The translations under genes and the position numbers were made by a program. The notes beneath the pieces were generated by a model. That model was not told where the DNA came from. It saw only the letters and a program-made list of their open reading frames with translations, and searched no databases. A stretch of 64,000 nucleotides of DNA from Crotophaga sulcirostris (taxonomy: Eukaryota; Chordata; Aves; Cuculiformes; Crotophagidae): contig VYZB01000294.1 in NCBI GenBank assembly GCA_013397455.1, positions 1,054,001 through 1,118,000 of the forward strand. The letters are read 5' to 3'. This document shows positions 36,595 to 47,690 of this stretch, one piece after another (within the stretch, counting starts at the first letter, position 1; every line of letters starts with the position of its first letter).

Positions 36595-39500
36595 ACCCAA
36601 TACGCCTATAGAGAAGCTTTATGCCCACTTAGATGTGAGTTGTATGCATTTAGGCAGCCAGCTTTCACCTGGCTTGTCTACAATTACTACCACTTCCTTT
36701 TTTCCCCTGTCAAATCTTCCTCCCCTCAGTAAATGCACTTCATGATGTTTTAATGGATGGCAAAGAGTAGGTTAAATTTTTGTCCCAGTTTTGTGTATAG
36801 AGTTGTTCAGCATCAGAAAGGAGAGTGGTCAAAAGAGCACTGCATATCATTCTGCAGATCATTAACTGGTAACATAATCTGCCCCACTCTAGGTATCACA
36901 TCCAAGAACAGACCACAGAATTAGAAACTAGGGCTCTGAACAGAACACTTGGTGTTCCTCTCTTTGCCCTTTATGCAAGCATTGCAGTAAGCAGCCAAGC
37001 AGAAATCAGTGTTTTATACAAAATGTCTCAGAATCTGATAGCAAATCCAAGCAGCTATTCAGCGTCATGCACTCTGATGTGGTCATGTAATTTATATATT
37101 ATGATAATCTGGTTTTCATCTAACCTACTAATTCAACCGTTGTTTCATATAAATAATTAGCCATCCGACTCCCCACCCATGTTGAGGAATATGCACACCA
37201 CTCTATTGCAAGGATGCCATTAACCTAGACAAAATGTAATGAAAAAGAGTAATGAGAATTTTCCAAGAAAAAGAAAGAGTATTCACTTTCATAAGATCTT
37301 ATCTCTTATTATATATTTTAAAATAGCAAAATTTTGGAACATTTATAAGGAGAAATTATTTCTAACATTGTTTGGAAAGATCACATTTGACACTTTATTT
37401 TTAGGAAGCAAAAGATTTGGTTTTGGTTTTCTGGATTTTGTTTGGTTTTTTTTATATATATACAGTTATGATTCTTTCTCCCACACATCTTACAGATAAG
37501 CAGACAAGAACAGCTAGCAAGGGACTTAAAACCAACAAAGGTCATAATAAAGAGAAAAAGAATCACAAGGCCACATGACACTGCTGGGGACATTCTTTCT
37601 GTCAAACAGTCCTTGGCTTGGTTCTGTAAGGCTGTGTCCAGTAAAAGAAAGCATCTTTTAAATAATATAGGTATTACATTCACTTGCTTACTCTTGTCTT
37701 TAAATATTACTCTTTCACAAGCAGCACTGTACAAGCAGCATTCAGTGTTTGCTCATTCTAGCCATGATGCGCTTGTCTCCTTCAAGGTTGGGGAAAAAGC
37801 TCCTGTAAATCCAAGCATATTCAGCTACACATTTCCTGATGATGCAAGTGATGGTACGGGATGCAAATAGCCAATGTTTTCAGCCTGGATAGTCTTTTAA
37901 ACCCAAGGAATACAATCCCTTCTATTTTCACAACATTTTATACAGTCAGCAAGGATGAGACAGTGGAGAACTCCATCCACAAAATGTTGTTAAACGTGCT
38001 TATCTTAATCATGAATTTTGTGGGGATTTTTCCAGTCTTGCACTTCACTTTCAAGTAGTCACCCATCACACAAAATTGCCAGTAGTGTAAAGATGTCCCT
38101 GTCCCTTTCAACACAAAAACTACAGGGTATCAATTGCAATTAGAAGGAGGCATACTCAAACTACTCTTCACTTCTCTCATTCTGCACCAGTGCTTAGTTA
38201 TACTGTGTCAGTCCTCACCGCGGGATGCACTGTTGTGTCCTCTCTGTAAGGGAATGCTGCAGAAAATAGTCCTAATGAAACTAGTTGCCAAACTAGGAAG
38301 CACAATTTCACAATATGATATCCAGCACACAAACTATAAGAAAGCTAACTGTTTAAATAACAGGTCTTTTGAAATGAGTGCTCATTTGCAATTGTCTCAA
38401 AGGAGTATAGGAATGAGAGCATATAAAAAATCAGAAGCAAAAGTTGCTTATGAAAATAAGAGAAAAGAAGGTCTAAAGAAGCAGTTGGGACTTTTAATAC
38501 AGAGTTATGAGAAGTAAAAATGTATTTCCTATTCCAGTTAAACAGTTATCAGTAGATAAACTGTAAGAAAATAGAGGAAGTCGGTAATGACAAGTTACTT
38601 ATTCATGTATTCTAGTAAGAATGTAAAAAATGCACATGTGTTACAGTGAGCTGAACAGGTAAAGATATTGAATAAGTTTTTTGTACTTCTTTATGCACTA
38701 ATAAAGAATTTTTTAAAAAATAGAAGAAGAACAGAAAGTCAAAAGAAATAAATTGGGTCCTATTCTGACAAAAACCAGTCTGGATTTCCTAAGTGTTTAT
38801 TTAGCACAGTGCTATTTTCACAGATCATTTCAAATTTTATAAATGGTCTTTTTCATTGCAATTCTTCAGGCCAATTGTGTTAAACATAATAACTGAAAGG
38901 TTTCCATATACTCACCAATTTAAATAAGTTTTTCTTTTTCTCATCAAAATTTTCTTTTTTTCCTTTTTTTTTTCCATCCCATAATTTAAACCAATTGGTG
39001 GAAGTTCTACTCCTAAAAAAATCTTTTTTCCTATTGCTTCCAATATCACATACGTTTTCAATATAGTCAAGCTATTCATGTTTTAGATGGTTTTGCGAGG
39101 TTTTTCTTTAAGTTAGATATTACTTTCTTCAGTCTCCTCATCATTTCAGACTTCCTCTCATGTTTTAGACTCAGATCTAAATATGCTTATAAGCCAATCT
39201 GACCCTTCAGAAGCCCCTGAGTCCATGTCTTAAATACAAGTGGTACAGTATATTTGCCTGAGTCAGATAAGACTGAAAACCCGATTGCACAAGAAGTAAG
39301 CTTTGTTACTCATTTCAGCAAGGTTTTGGGTAAACTTGAACCTGATTCAACGGGAGCCTAAAGCTCAAAGATAATAATTGCACACAAACTGCACTGGCAT
39401 GGAAACTTAATAGCTTGCAGTACAGGAGTAAGCTACCAACGCTGAAAACATTTGTTCCTAAAGTACCCAGACTGCTGCGTTTGGTATAGAAGGGAATTCT

Positions 39501-39709
39501 TCATCGTGCTTCATTGGCACTCCTGACAGTGCCAGGTGCTGAAAATCAGACCCAACACAACAAACCTTCCTTAAGGAACTTTCTTATCTGAAAACTTGTG
39601 GAGCTTGGGGGAACTTGAACTGAAACTGAGCTCAGATTGCCACAGAAGGCATCACAAAACTCAGGTGCTAAACCTGTAGGAACATACAGTTTCTACACTT
39701 TGGACACAA
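36595..39709. other. Unannotated AT-rich non-coding stretch
   Basis: The longest non-repeat open frame of the + strand in this half of the window lies here (38134-38517, 127 codons). It starts with a hydrophobic run and ends Lys-rich, but has no recognisable domain, no splice or promoter context, and a length expected occasionally by chance. I do not call it a gene. Minus-strand 37381-37734 (117 codons) is similar. Confidence 0.5.
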
Positions 39710-40432
39710 TAACCCTATGCAAAGCTATAGACTGGGGACAGAGTGGCTGGAGAGTAGTCAGGCAGAAAGGGACTTGGGAGATAGGAAACTCAACATGAGC
39801 CAGCAGTGTGCCCAAGTGGCCAAGAAGGCCAGTGGCATCCTGGCCTGCATCAGAAATAGTGTGGCCAGCAGGACCAGAGAAGTTGTCGTCCCCCTGTACT
39901 CGGCACTGGTCAGGCCACACCTTGAGTATTGTGTGCAGTTCTGGGCCACTCAGTTTAAGAAAGATGTCAAGATACTGGCGTGTGTCCAGAGGAGAGCAAC
40001 GAAGATGGTGAAGGGGCTGGAGCACAATTCCTGTGAGGAGCGACTGAGGGAGCTGGGGCTGTTTAGCCTCGAGAAAAGGAGGCTCAGGGGAGACCTTATT
40101 GCTCTCTACAACTACCTAAAAGGAGGTTGTAGTCAAGCAGAGGTTGGTCTCTTCTCACAGGTGACCAGTGACAGAACAAGAGGACGTGGGCTCAATCAAG
40201 GGAGGTTTAGACTTGATATTAGGAAAAAATTCTTCACTGAAAGGGTGATTGGCCCTTGGAATGCGCTACCCAGGGAGATGGTGGAGACGCTGTCCCTGGA
40301 GGTGTTTAAGAGGAGACTGGGAGAGGCACTCAGTGCCATGGTTTAGAGAATGAGTTGGTGTCAGTGTTGGGTTATAGGTTGGACTCGATGATCTCAAGGT
40401 CCTTTCCAACCTTATAATACTGTGGTATTGTA
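39710..40432 (+). mobile_element. CR1 LINE, 5'-truncated, well-preserved 3' end
   Basis: About 720 bases match the 3' end of CR1 closely: the last part of ORF2 (AACATGAGCCAGCAGTGTGC, GTGTGGCCAGCAGGACCAG, GGAGACCTTATTGCTCTCTA), its stop, then GGTTGGACTCGATGATCTCAAGG and CCTTTCCAACCTTATAATAC. The 3' terminal repeats are degenerate (ATACTGTGGTATTGTA). The 5' end is truncated near 39710, as is usual for CR1. It has lost the endonuclease and the catalytic reverse transcriptase core, so it cannot move. It is the best-preserved repeat in the window and still GC-rich against its surroundings. Confidence 0.97.
39717..40346 (+). pseudogene. CR1 ORF2 C-terminal fragment (reverse transcriptase end)
   Basis: An uninterrupted 209-codon frame covers the C-terminus of the CR1 ORF2 polyprotein and stops at the family's normal TAG after the motif SAMV. 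Visible conserved blocks are [16 protein letters not shown] (about residues 32-47), [15 protein letters not shown] (62-76), a [14 protein letters not shown] block (about 90-103), [17 protein letters not shown] (about 120-136), [11 protein letters not shown] (about 162-172) and [14 protein letters not shown] (about 192-205). The catalytic FADD/YxDD-type core lies upstream of the truncation and is absent. No promoter belongs to it, and the ATG is simply the first Met in the fragment. The frame survives because the insertion is fairly young or by luck, not because a protein is made. Confidence 0.9.
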
Positions 40433-41391
40433 ACATCATGGGCTCTGATGTCTTCTTGGCATAACCATTCAGGGTTTAACACAGCCTGAGTGCTCAGCAG
40501 CTTATTTTAGCTGATGCTCCCTAACTGTACCCCAGCCTTTTCAAAGCAACTTCAACTTCCAATGCCCTCGAGGTTTATCTTTCAGTGGTTTCAAGCCCTT
40601 GAAATCCACCAGATGTGAGTACTGACAAACAAACCCATTTATCTTAGGAAGACGAACCAAAAGCAAATATGAAAATAACCCTGCATACGGGGTAAAAGTT
40701 CCCTCTGATATCTCTCTCTGGAAATAAAAAATGCAAGACAGAAATGATTCTTTCTTATTCTTATGATCTAAGATAATTTTTCTCAGTCACATTTTTAAAA
40801 GAGTTGAATGGGCTATCGATAGAGCTTAATACCACTGTCAACTCTTTTCTTTCTGCTGCAGCAGTTAGGATGAGAAACTAGCTCATTCTTATCACAGGAA
40901 TCTGCCTCCAGCTCTTTGTTTGCTTACCTTCTGCAACATAACAGCATGTTGCTATGGCATTATGTCAAATAAGCAAAAATTACTCCTTAGTCCCTTGTTT
41001 CCAAGCTCTCCGCATCCTCTGCCTGGGCTTGGTCCTGAGCAGTGACTGCCAATTTCTGCAGAGCACACAGCCAGCTCCTGCAAATGCAGTCATCTTGTTT
41101 ACTCAGCTTCTGCTCTCCTATTTCCTGAACAAAAACTCAATGCCCAAGAGCTTTAATTTCTGATCTCTCTTCACCTGCAAGACAGCAAAAGAAAAAGCGT
41201 AGACAGTGTTTGTTCTACCAATCATGGCATACTGGAAACTACGTCCTGCAACTACATCATTAATAGGATTTGTTAAGGTTTGAGAGAATAATTAAAACAA
41301 CCTACAATTTCTCTCACAGCTCCAACTGAAGGGCCAATTTCTTCTGCCTGTTCTATCCTGTGGAGCTTTAATCGCATATTCTAATCCCAGA
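40433..41391. other. Unannotated non-coding stretch
   Basis: No gene or known repeat recognised between the CR1 and the palindromic element at 41.4 kb. One 69-codon frame is incidental. Confidence 0.5.
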
Positions 41392-41477
41392 GGACCAAAT
41401 TATACTCTCAGTTACAACCACTATATAATTAAAGCTAATGGAATTGCTCAGGTGTAATTGAGGGCGTAGTTTATTCC
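41392..41477. mobile_element. Palindromic MITE-like element, family A copy 2
   Basis: The left arm GGACCAAATTATACTCTCAG then TTACAAC pairs with the right arm, whose reverse complement reads GGAATAAACTACGCCCTCAA then TTACAC. The arms align over about 25 bases with a handful of mismatches, and the centre (TTAAAGCTAATGGAATTG) matches the 'GAAGTCAATGGAGTTAC' core of this family. It is the same family as 36501-36594 and is more complete here. Such elements encode nothing. Confidence 0.6.
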
Positions 41478-41738
41478 AGCAAATGTTATATTGCAATAAA
41501 TCATTGAGAAGGATTCCAGCTATCAGCTTTACATATCACTTGGTTTTCAGAAATCTGAGTTAAAAGTCTTTAAATAAAGCTCCGCTTTAGCTCATAATGT
41601 TTGCCCTCCTGAAAAATCAATGTAAGCCTAAATAAACAGTAAATACAAAGCATATAAACATAAATAGTTTAAGTAGTATGCAAATAAACATAGAGTAGCA
41701 GATTCACCACTTCTTTCAGCTTCAATCACTGTCCTGGA

Positions 41739-41812
41739 TTTTTTGTGGTTTGTTTTTCATCGAGGGTTTTTTTTTTGTTTGGTTGGTTTTGTTTGTCTGT
41801 TTTTGTTCTTGT
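41739..41812. repeat. T/GTTT-rich low-complexity tract
   Basis: Runs of T alternate with GTTT and GGTT units (TTTTTTTTTGTTTGG and so on). This is low-complexity DNA. On the opposite strand it would be A-rich, as after a retroposon tail, but no element body is recognised beside it. Confidence 0.75.
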
Positions 41813-42490
41813 CTTAAATCCATTTGAAATTGGTATAATGCAAAAATTCCTATTTATAAACTGACATCTAGTGAAGAAGCAGTGCTGTGTACATTATACG
41901 TGTTATAACCTATGGAAAAAGATGTTAATTCCTGCTTGCTTGCATATGTATAGCAGAGATAAATGGTTTGTTCTTTTTCTCAAATATATTTCTAGGTTGC
42001 AAGCAAAGGCATCATTCTAACACCTGTGAACAAACCCGATATGACTGTGTTTTAACTCAGCTGGCTTGGATGCCACTGACAGTAAAGCCAGGATAAATTT
42101 GCACATTTGAAAATCATTATATGGTAAAGCTAACTTTAGATACCCAGGCTACCTGGGCCAACTTCTCTGCTATTGCCACAACACCCATAGCAAAAACAGC
42201 TCTTTACTCTTCTGCAATTACACCTCTCTAAGAAGGATGGATAAGACCTAAGACATGCAAAATGAAAAGTTTTGAATGTTAAATTGTCACATCAATTTAG
42301 ATGGCATGAACCTGACTGGAAATCTGTGTCACCTTGTTCTTATAGAAAAAAATCGCTGTCTGAGCCCTTCAGATCTCTACCATTCTTTTCAATTTATGGG
42401 AGACCCATTAACTTAAATGCCATTAAAATAAATTCTACACTTCAAACATTGATAGATAATACTGAGATTGAGTGCATTAAATGCGTTTAT

Positions 42491-42550
42491 TGTATTATTA
42501 TTATTATTTATTAATATTATTATTATGACTATTATTATTGTTATTATTTT
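42491..42550. repeat. (ATT)n microsatellite
   Basis: ATT/TTA trinucleotide units run over about 60 bases with a few interruptions (GACT, TTG). It is a length-variable microsatellite. Confidence 0.9.
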
Positions 42551-43043
42551 AGCTTCAAATCTACTCTATTCTTTAACAATATCTGCTTGCATTCTGGTAA
42601 TTATGAAAGTTTTGGAAGCGATTACAATATTTTTAGTGTTCACATTATATCGTCAGGAAAGGTTCTCCCTTTCATTTCATTTTGCCACACATTTCCTTTT
42701 TGCTTCACTGTGCATTCTAACACCTATAGAGATACACTATTTCATTTCCAGGTCTGAATTAGCCTGAAACACTTTTTTTTGGTGCGCAGCTGTGTGATGT
42801 CTTTATTCTCTTTATCTTAAGTTCTCTTTATGTGCTTCTGGTTTGCACAAGATGTTTCAGAAATTCCTCTTGTCAAAACTCACTCTCTCTCCTCTGGACT
42901 TGCTATTGCCACAGGGAGCTTTATGAGCTGAAACCTTGTTCCCAGCTATTAAATGTCTTCTTTCTTTAGTTCTTCATTTTTATTCTGTAAGCATTGCTCA
43001 GTCACACCGAAGCTTTTACAACACAGGTCTGAATGAATGGAGG

Positions 43044-43071
43044 GTTTTTCTTTCTTTTTTTTTTTTTTTTT
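43044..43071. repeat. Poly-T tract
   Basis: TTTTTCTTTC is followed by about 18 T residues. The tract could be the reversed A-tail of a retroposed copy, but no body is recognised next to it. Confidence 0.85.
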
Positions 43072-43515
43072 GTGAGCAACACCCAGTTTCAGCTTCTAAA
43101 AGCTATGCAAAGGATTATCTTCTGTGACTAGGAGTGATAATTGTGCCATTAACAGTAGTTTGTCCCATGCTTATCCCGTGCCTAAGGGTCTCCAGATTTC
43201 AAGTTCCACCTCACTTGTACTCTTCTGTTTTACTGCCTGAAGGCAGGAAAAAGGCAAGTCAGGATGCAGATAAGATGAACGGTTTCAGGCTTGATTTGGC
43301 CTTACTTGTGTGAAGAAAACAAGGGTCAAGGAGTAGGCAGGCAAAATATTTAAAGATACTTTCAAAAGGGGTCTGTCTTCAGGTAAGCTGTTGGCCCACA
43401 AATTGGAAAATACGTAATGTCTACTCACCCACTTTGGGGTTTTTGGTTGATATTTTGTCAAGTCTTACATCACTGTAACTTTTGAAAATTTCTTATTTCA
43501 AGCAGAGCCAGCAGT

Positions 43516-43944
43516 TGTGACGTGTGGAAACAAACCCTATAACTCACAAAAGTTATAGAATAGGTATATATTTATTTTGCCGGCGGGTGACAGAGTGGTT
43601 AGCTCCAAAAGCCCTACACGCCAGAACAGAAGACTGATCAATATTAATAGTCAAAAGATATACATATTCAATAGATTTCCCAATAGTGGGATGGATTATG
43701 CTAATCAGTTCAGAAAATTATTAACATAAGTCCCCTCCTCTTCGAGTCTGCGCAGTGTCTCCTGATGGTGGTCGTTCAGGGGTCTTTGGGATGAAGCAAA
43801 CAGTCTTCCTCAGGTTGAACTTTTTTACCTGTCCTTCTTGCACAGACAGTAAGCCTTATAGATTCATTCCAGATTGCAACACCAGTCAGAATTAGTCTCC
43901 TTTGTTCAAAACTGCTGATACGTTCGGTGGAAAAAAGGACCCCC
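43516..43944 (-). mobile_element. Solo LTR of an avian endogenous retrovirus, minus strand
   Basis: The edge on the + strand starts TGTGACGTGTGGAAACAAAC, which on the minus strand gives an LTR end in ...CGTCACA. A polyadenylation signal AATAAA (minus strand, complement of 43571-43576) lies about 55 bases before that end. Just upstream of it are CACTCTGTCACCCGCCGGC and GGGCTTTTGGAGCTAACCAC, which I recall from R-U5 regions of bird ERV LTRs. Further upstream is 'TGCGCAGACTC' after ACCACCATCAGGAGACA. The block has more CpG than its surroundings, which suggests moderate age. No primer-binding site or internal retroviral genes adjoin, so it is a solo LTR. The far edge runs into the ATTATC microsatellite and is not resolved, and no target duplication was found. 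Confidence 0.6.
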
Positions 43945-43996
43945 ATTATCATTATCATTATCATTATCATTATCATTATCATTATCATTATCATTA
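43945..43996. repeat. (ATTATC)n hexamer microsatellite
   Basis: Between eight and nine perfect copies of ATTATC stand immediately against the upstream edge of the minus-strand LTR. The run is perfect, so the array is young or actively changing length. A 72-codon frame starting with repeated Met-Ile on the minus strand is only its translation. Confidence 0.97.
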
Positions 43997-44190
43997 AATC
44001 ATGACCACAGAAGAGAAAGTACTTTCTGTACTACATTACAGGTTAGTTAACTTTTAACATCTAGATAATCAGACAAAATCACTGAAATCGTACAAATTGT
44101 GAAATGCCTACATCAGTTGAAGTCTGCCTATCTGATTCTACTACCACAGAACAGTTTTTCAGTCCTCAAAGGTTCTTTGGATTAGCATGC

Positions 44191-44240
44191 GTATATATAT
44201 ATACACATATATATAAAAGCATGTGTGTATATACATATGG
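44191..44240. repeat. Alternating purine-pyrimidine (TA/CA/TG) tract
   Basis: GCATGCGTATATATATATAC is followed by ACATATATATA and then, after a short gap, ATGTGTGTATATACATATG. The tract is microsatellite-like, and its two halves are roughly inverted copies. Confidence 0.8.
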
Positions 44241-45624
44241 AAAGAAAGATATACATATAGGTGTGTGAACATGTATAAAAGCAAAAAATGAGATATTTTA
44301 AAGTCATGGCTTTACACTGTTTTCTGTCATAGTTTTTTAGTTTTTGTTGGTTTTATTTTTTTTTCTACTTCAATTCCTTCTTCCTTCCGGCTCTACACAA
44401 TGGGAAATTTATGTACTTCAGCTGCTGGTGTTTGTTCATCTTTGTACACATCATAGATGGCTTCCAGGGATTTTCTGCTAGCTTTCTTTGGTCTTAAGAA
44501 GATTGATCCATGCAACTCCAGTTATGTTCTTGCAAGGTCACAACAAAAAAGCTAATTTGTTCATTTATCAGAAAGGAATACTTATTTTTTTTCCTTACAA
44601 GCTGAAGTACCTTATCATCCCTTTTACTTCAGATATCTATCTGGTTTCTTAAGAGGTTCATCAGTTGCATAGCAGCAAGCTACACCCTTCTTGAACTGTT
44701 CACACACCAAAGCACAGTCAGCACAAACAGTTAAGCACTGGCCCAAGTTGACAGCTGAATCACATAGTCAACAAGAAGACTATGCTGGCAAAAAAGGACA
44801 AGGAATTCAAATGTCTGGCCATGGAAGGAAATGAGCCAGCAGCAGCTGCTAAAGCCAAAATCAGGGATCCAGCAACATGCCTGGCATGAGCTAGACCTGC
44901 TCCATCATAAATTAATATGTCCCCTGGGAGCTGTTGTCAGCTACTGTCTGTGAACCACTCCAGGACCTCCTATTCCTCTCCATACATGGTACACATCTTC
45001 TGTGGTTTCTGATCACACAAAGGTTTTGGTACGTGATACAGAAAAATAGGAGAGTTGGGCCAACCCTGCACTCACATCCAAATACCATACATGTCTTGCA
45101 GCATATGTATCTGTCTTCCATACTAGGCAGAATGACTGAAATGAAACGCATCTGTGTTTAGATTATTTTAAGTAAATGCATTGGTATTCTCTTGGGAAGA
45201 TTAAGCCCTATTCCACTTTCTAATATCAAGCACACAATGATTGTGACAGCGTTCTTTCTGAATACCTTGATTGGATTCTACTAGGCTTGTGAGATCTTAC
45301 ATAGCTTTACAAGTGTTTCAGATCGCTGCCACTCCTACAGACAAGAAGAGATTATTTTCTTTATTTAATTTCTTAGTAACTGTCTATTCATCCAGGATTG
45401 TATCAGGCTGTTGCTGTAATGTCTAGTCATTTTCCAGGGAAATTATGTGTAAGCATGCTCAACTTTTCAACCTCTGAACATTTATATGCTTTTCATAGTC
45501 TTACAAACAGAAGATCATTTAGCGTAAGGACGCTTAAAAGGACTACCATGGGAATGCTAGGTTGAATAATCGGGTTCTTGCATTGAGTGTTTAGTGTGGC
45601 ACATGTGCTGGTCATTCTTATTTT

Positions 45625-45700
45625 GTCTGGCAACGAGTTCCATAGCCTTAGTCCAGCTCCTGTGAACATTTTGTTTCCTGTGGTTACAAGTCTTTTCCTA
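45625..45700. repeat. Possible ancient LINE (L3/CR1-like) scrap
   Basis: GGCAACGAGTTCCATAGCCT, then AGTCCAGCTCCTGTGAA and TCCTGTGGTTACAAG, resembles a phrase of old amniote LINE 3' ends ('GGGAGTTCCACAGCCTGGG...CCAGCA...CTGT'). The match is short and from memory, so this is tentative. Confidence 0.25.
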
Positions 45701-47599
45701 TGTTGTTGACAGCTTCATTTTTCCAGAGAAGCAAAGCTGTAGCATGAGGTCATCTCGGTTCATCTGCTATCCCACAAAAAAGAAGGAATGGGAATATCTA
45801 GTGTGCTACAGACAGTATTGCTGTATGTTAGAACATACTTAGAGATAATGTGTGACATATTATGATATATATAAAAAGCATATTTACTCATTTCCCAGGA
45901 GAAAAATTAAATGCATTGACTTATAACTACAGAATAAATACGTGTCAAAATATGTGATTATTCTTTCCAATTTCATCAACTTAACAGACAACAAAATCAA
46001 ATCTTTTCTTTTAAAGAAAAGTCATAGAATGTAGATACTAAAATGCATTTCTCAGCTTTATTCTAAGGCACTATACTACATACAGTTCTTCTTTATCAGT
46101 TTTGCTTATACAAGACCTACCTTGAACAGACACAATATCATCCGAGTTTCCAGGTAAAGCTCTTAGTCACAACTGTGATTGGAGAAATTATCATGTATTA
46201 TCATATATTATGTATTGGATTGCCACTGGCAGTGGAGGAGAGTTTCCCATAAGCAAGATTTCATTCACTCTACTTATGAGCCTTCCCATCTTGAGTAAAA
46301 CAGAGAGAAAAAGACAGAGGTGCAAGGCACAGGAAAATATTCAGAAATGGTTAATGTGAGACAAATTCCTAAACTCAGGATATCAATGAGAATTGTACTA
46401 GTTGGCCAGGATTTCACCTTGTCAGTTTACTCAGCTGTCTACAAAGCCTGTTGTAACACAGTTCATGCCAACTTCAAACCCAACATCTATGATTCAACAG
46501 TGCATTCCAAGGCACCATGATCTGTGGAGCCATGCGTTAAGAGTTAAGGGAAGCGCTGTTCCCATTACCACAAATAGGTTCATTGACTTCTCTCCCCCAT
46601 TATGCACCAGTGCAGGCCGGAGATGGAGGTTGTACAGGGAAAGGGACACATACATTCCACAGTGCTATGGAAAGTAGTTCCAGAGGCGCAGCTGATCTCC
46701 CTGAGTTCAAACTGAGCAGCCAAAATGAAGGCAGGTGAGATGAAGCTGCTCTATTCATAGGGTACCAGGCTTCATGGTGCCCTCTCATCTACCATTTCAA
46801 TCAAAACAAACACTTACTAAATGAGTAACTGCCCTGACTATTTAAACTGTTAACCTTTTTTTAACATTTCTGTTTATAATTAGATTTTGCAGAAATCCAG
46901 ACTGGTAGATTTCTCTGAGCCTGACATTTTTATCATGTGAAATATGTTGAACCAGGTAATCATAAGGCCTTAAGGTCAGGTAACATGACTGGATTGCTGT
47001 TAGTAATTAAATGTGTGATAAATAACAGTGTCTGCTGTAGCTAGAAAAGATCATGGAGGTAGCTTCATGTTCTGTTTTGTAAATCATATTAAAAAAGTGT
47101 ATGGGTTGTTTTATATTAAACATGGTGGTTACATGTGCCAAAGATTTATTAGTCCAGTCTGTCTTATGGTGAGTGGCTGCAGTCCAGATTCATGTGGTAG
47201 AATAATAAAAATTTTTAAATGGTTGTAGAAATTGATGGACCAAAATGGAGTTAGTTACGCGATTGGCTGCCAGTGGTGTCATAGCCATGGCTACAGCTCC
47301 ATATATGTTTATGAGAGGTTTATTCCCCTTAATTTCTACCTATATCATAATAACAATCAGGCACTCTAAGCAGGTTGTTTCTAAGAAATCACTGAACTTT
47401 CCCGGTGAGTTGAGTCTCTCAGTCCCATCTACCTTACCGTGAACTCGGGGCCTGCAACTGCGCCCCTGAATTTCTCTGTCTCTGAGGGCTGATCAGCGTT
47501 TGCCTAGCTGCTTTGCTGGAAAGGAAAAACTTTATTTAGGCTTAGGGTTTAGGCAGGCTATGGAAGAGCTTTCTGTTCCAAGCACTTAGCATGAGACTC

Positions 47600-47690
47600 T
47601 GCAAAAACTTAAGCACATATATAATTTCCCTTTTGCAAGTAGTCTCACTCATTTCAATGTCACTATTATGTGAACAAAGTTGCAACCCTG
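47600..47690. mobile_element. Palindromic MITE-like element, family B
   Basis: GCAAAAACTTAAGCACATATA leads to AATTTCCCTTTTGCAAGTAG, TCTCACTCATTTCAATGTCA and CTATTATGTGAACAAAGTTG. The half after the centre, reversed and complemented (CAACTTTGTTCACATAATAG), aligns with the half before it. The order matches a common archosaur/turtle element with 'CTTAAGCACATGCTTAA', 'GTAGTCCCATTGACTTCAATGGGAC' and 'GTGAGTAAAGTT' blocks. It is a non-coding, old copy, and the far right arm is missing. Confidence 0.55.

Larger units (their letters stand above)
41478..43515. other. Non-coding stretch with simple repeats
   Basis: No gene recognised. It holds a GTTT-rich tract (about 41739-41812), an ATT-rich microsatellite (42491-42550) and a poly-T tract (43044-43071). 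A possible third palindromic relic with 'TCAATTTATGGGAGACCCAT' and TTAACTTAAATGCC lies at 42385-42425. Open frames here run through the simple repeats and are incidental. Confidence 0.5.
43997..47599. other. Unannotated non-coding stretch
   Basis: No supported gene. It holds a TA/CA/TG alternating tract (44191-44240) and a possible old LINE scrap (45625-45700). GC-richer parts at about 44690-44960, 46400-46790 and 47400-47520 have no family I can name. Open frames up to 91 codons overlap on both strands and look incidental. Confidence 0.5.

Noticed and set aside
42468..42767. 99-codon plus-strand hydrophobic ORF resembling a membrane protein
   Set aside because: The Leu/Ile run comes from the ATT microsatellite; no conserved features follow.
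43776..43994. 72-codon minus-strand ORF beginning with repeated Met-Ile
   Set aside because: The start is the translation of the ATTATC microsatellite and the rest is LTR sequence.
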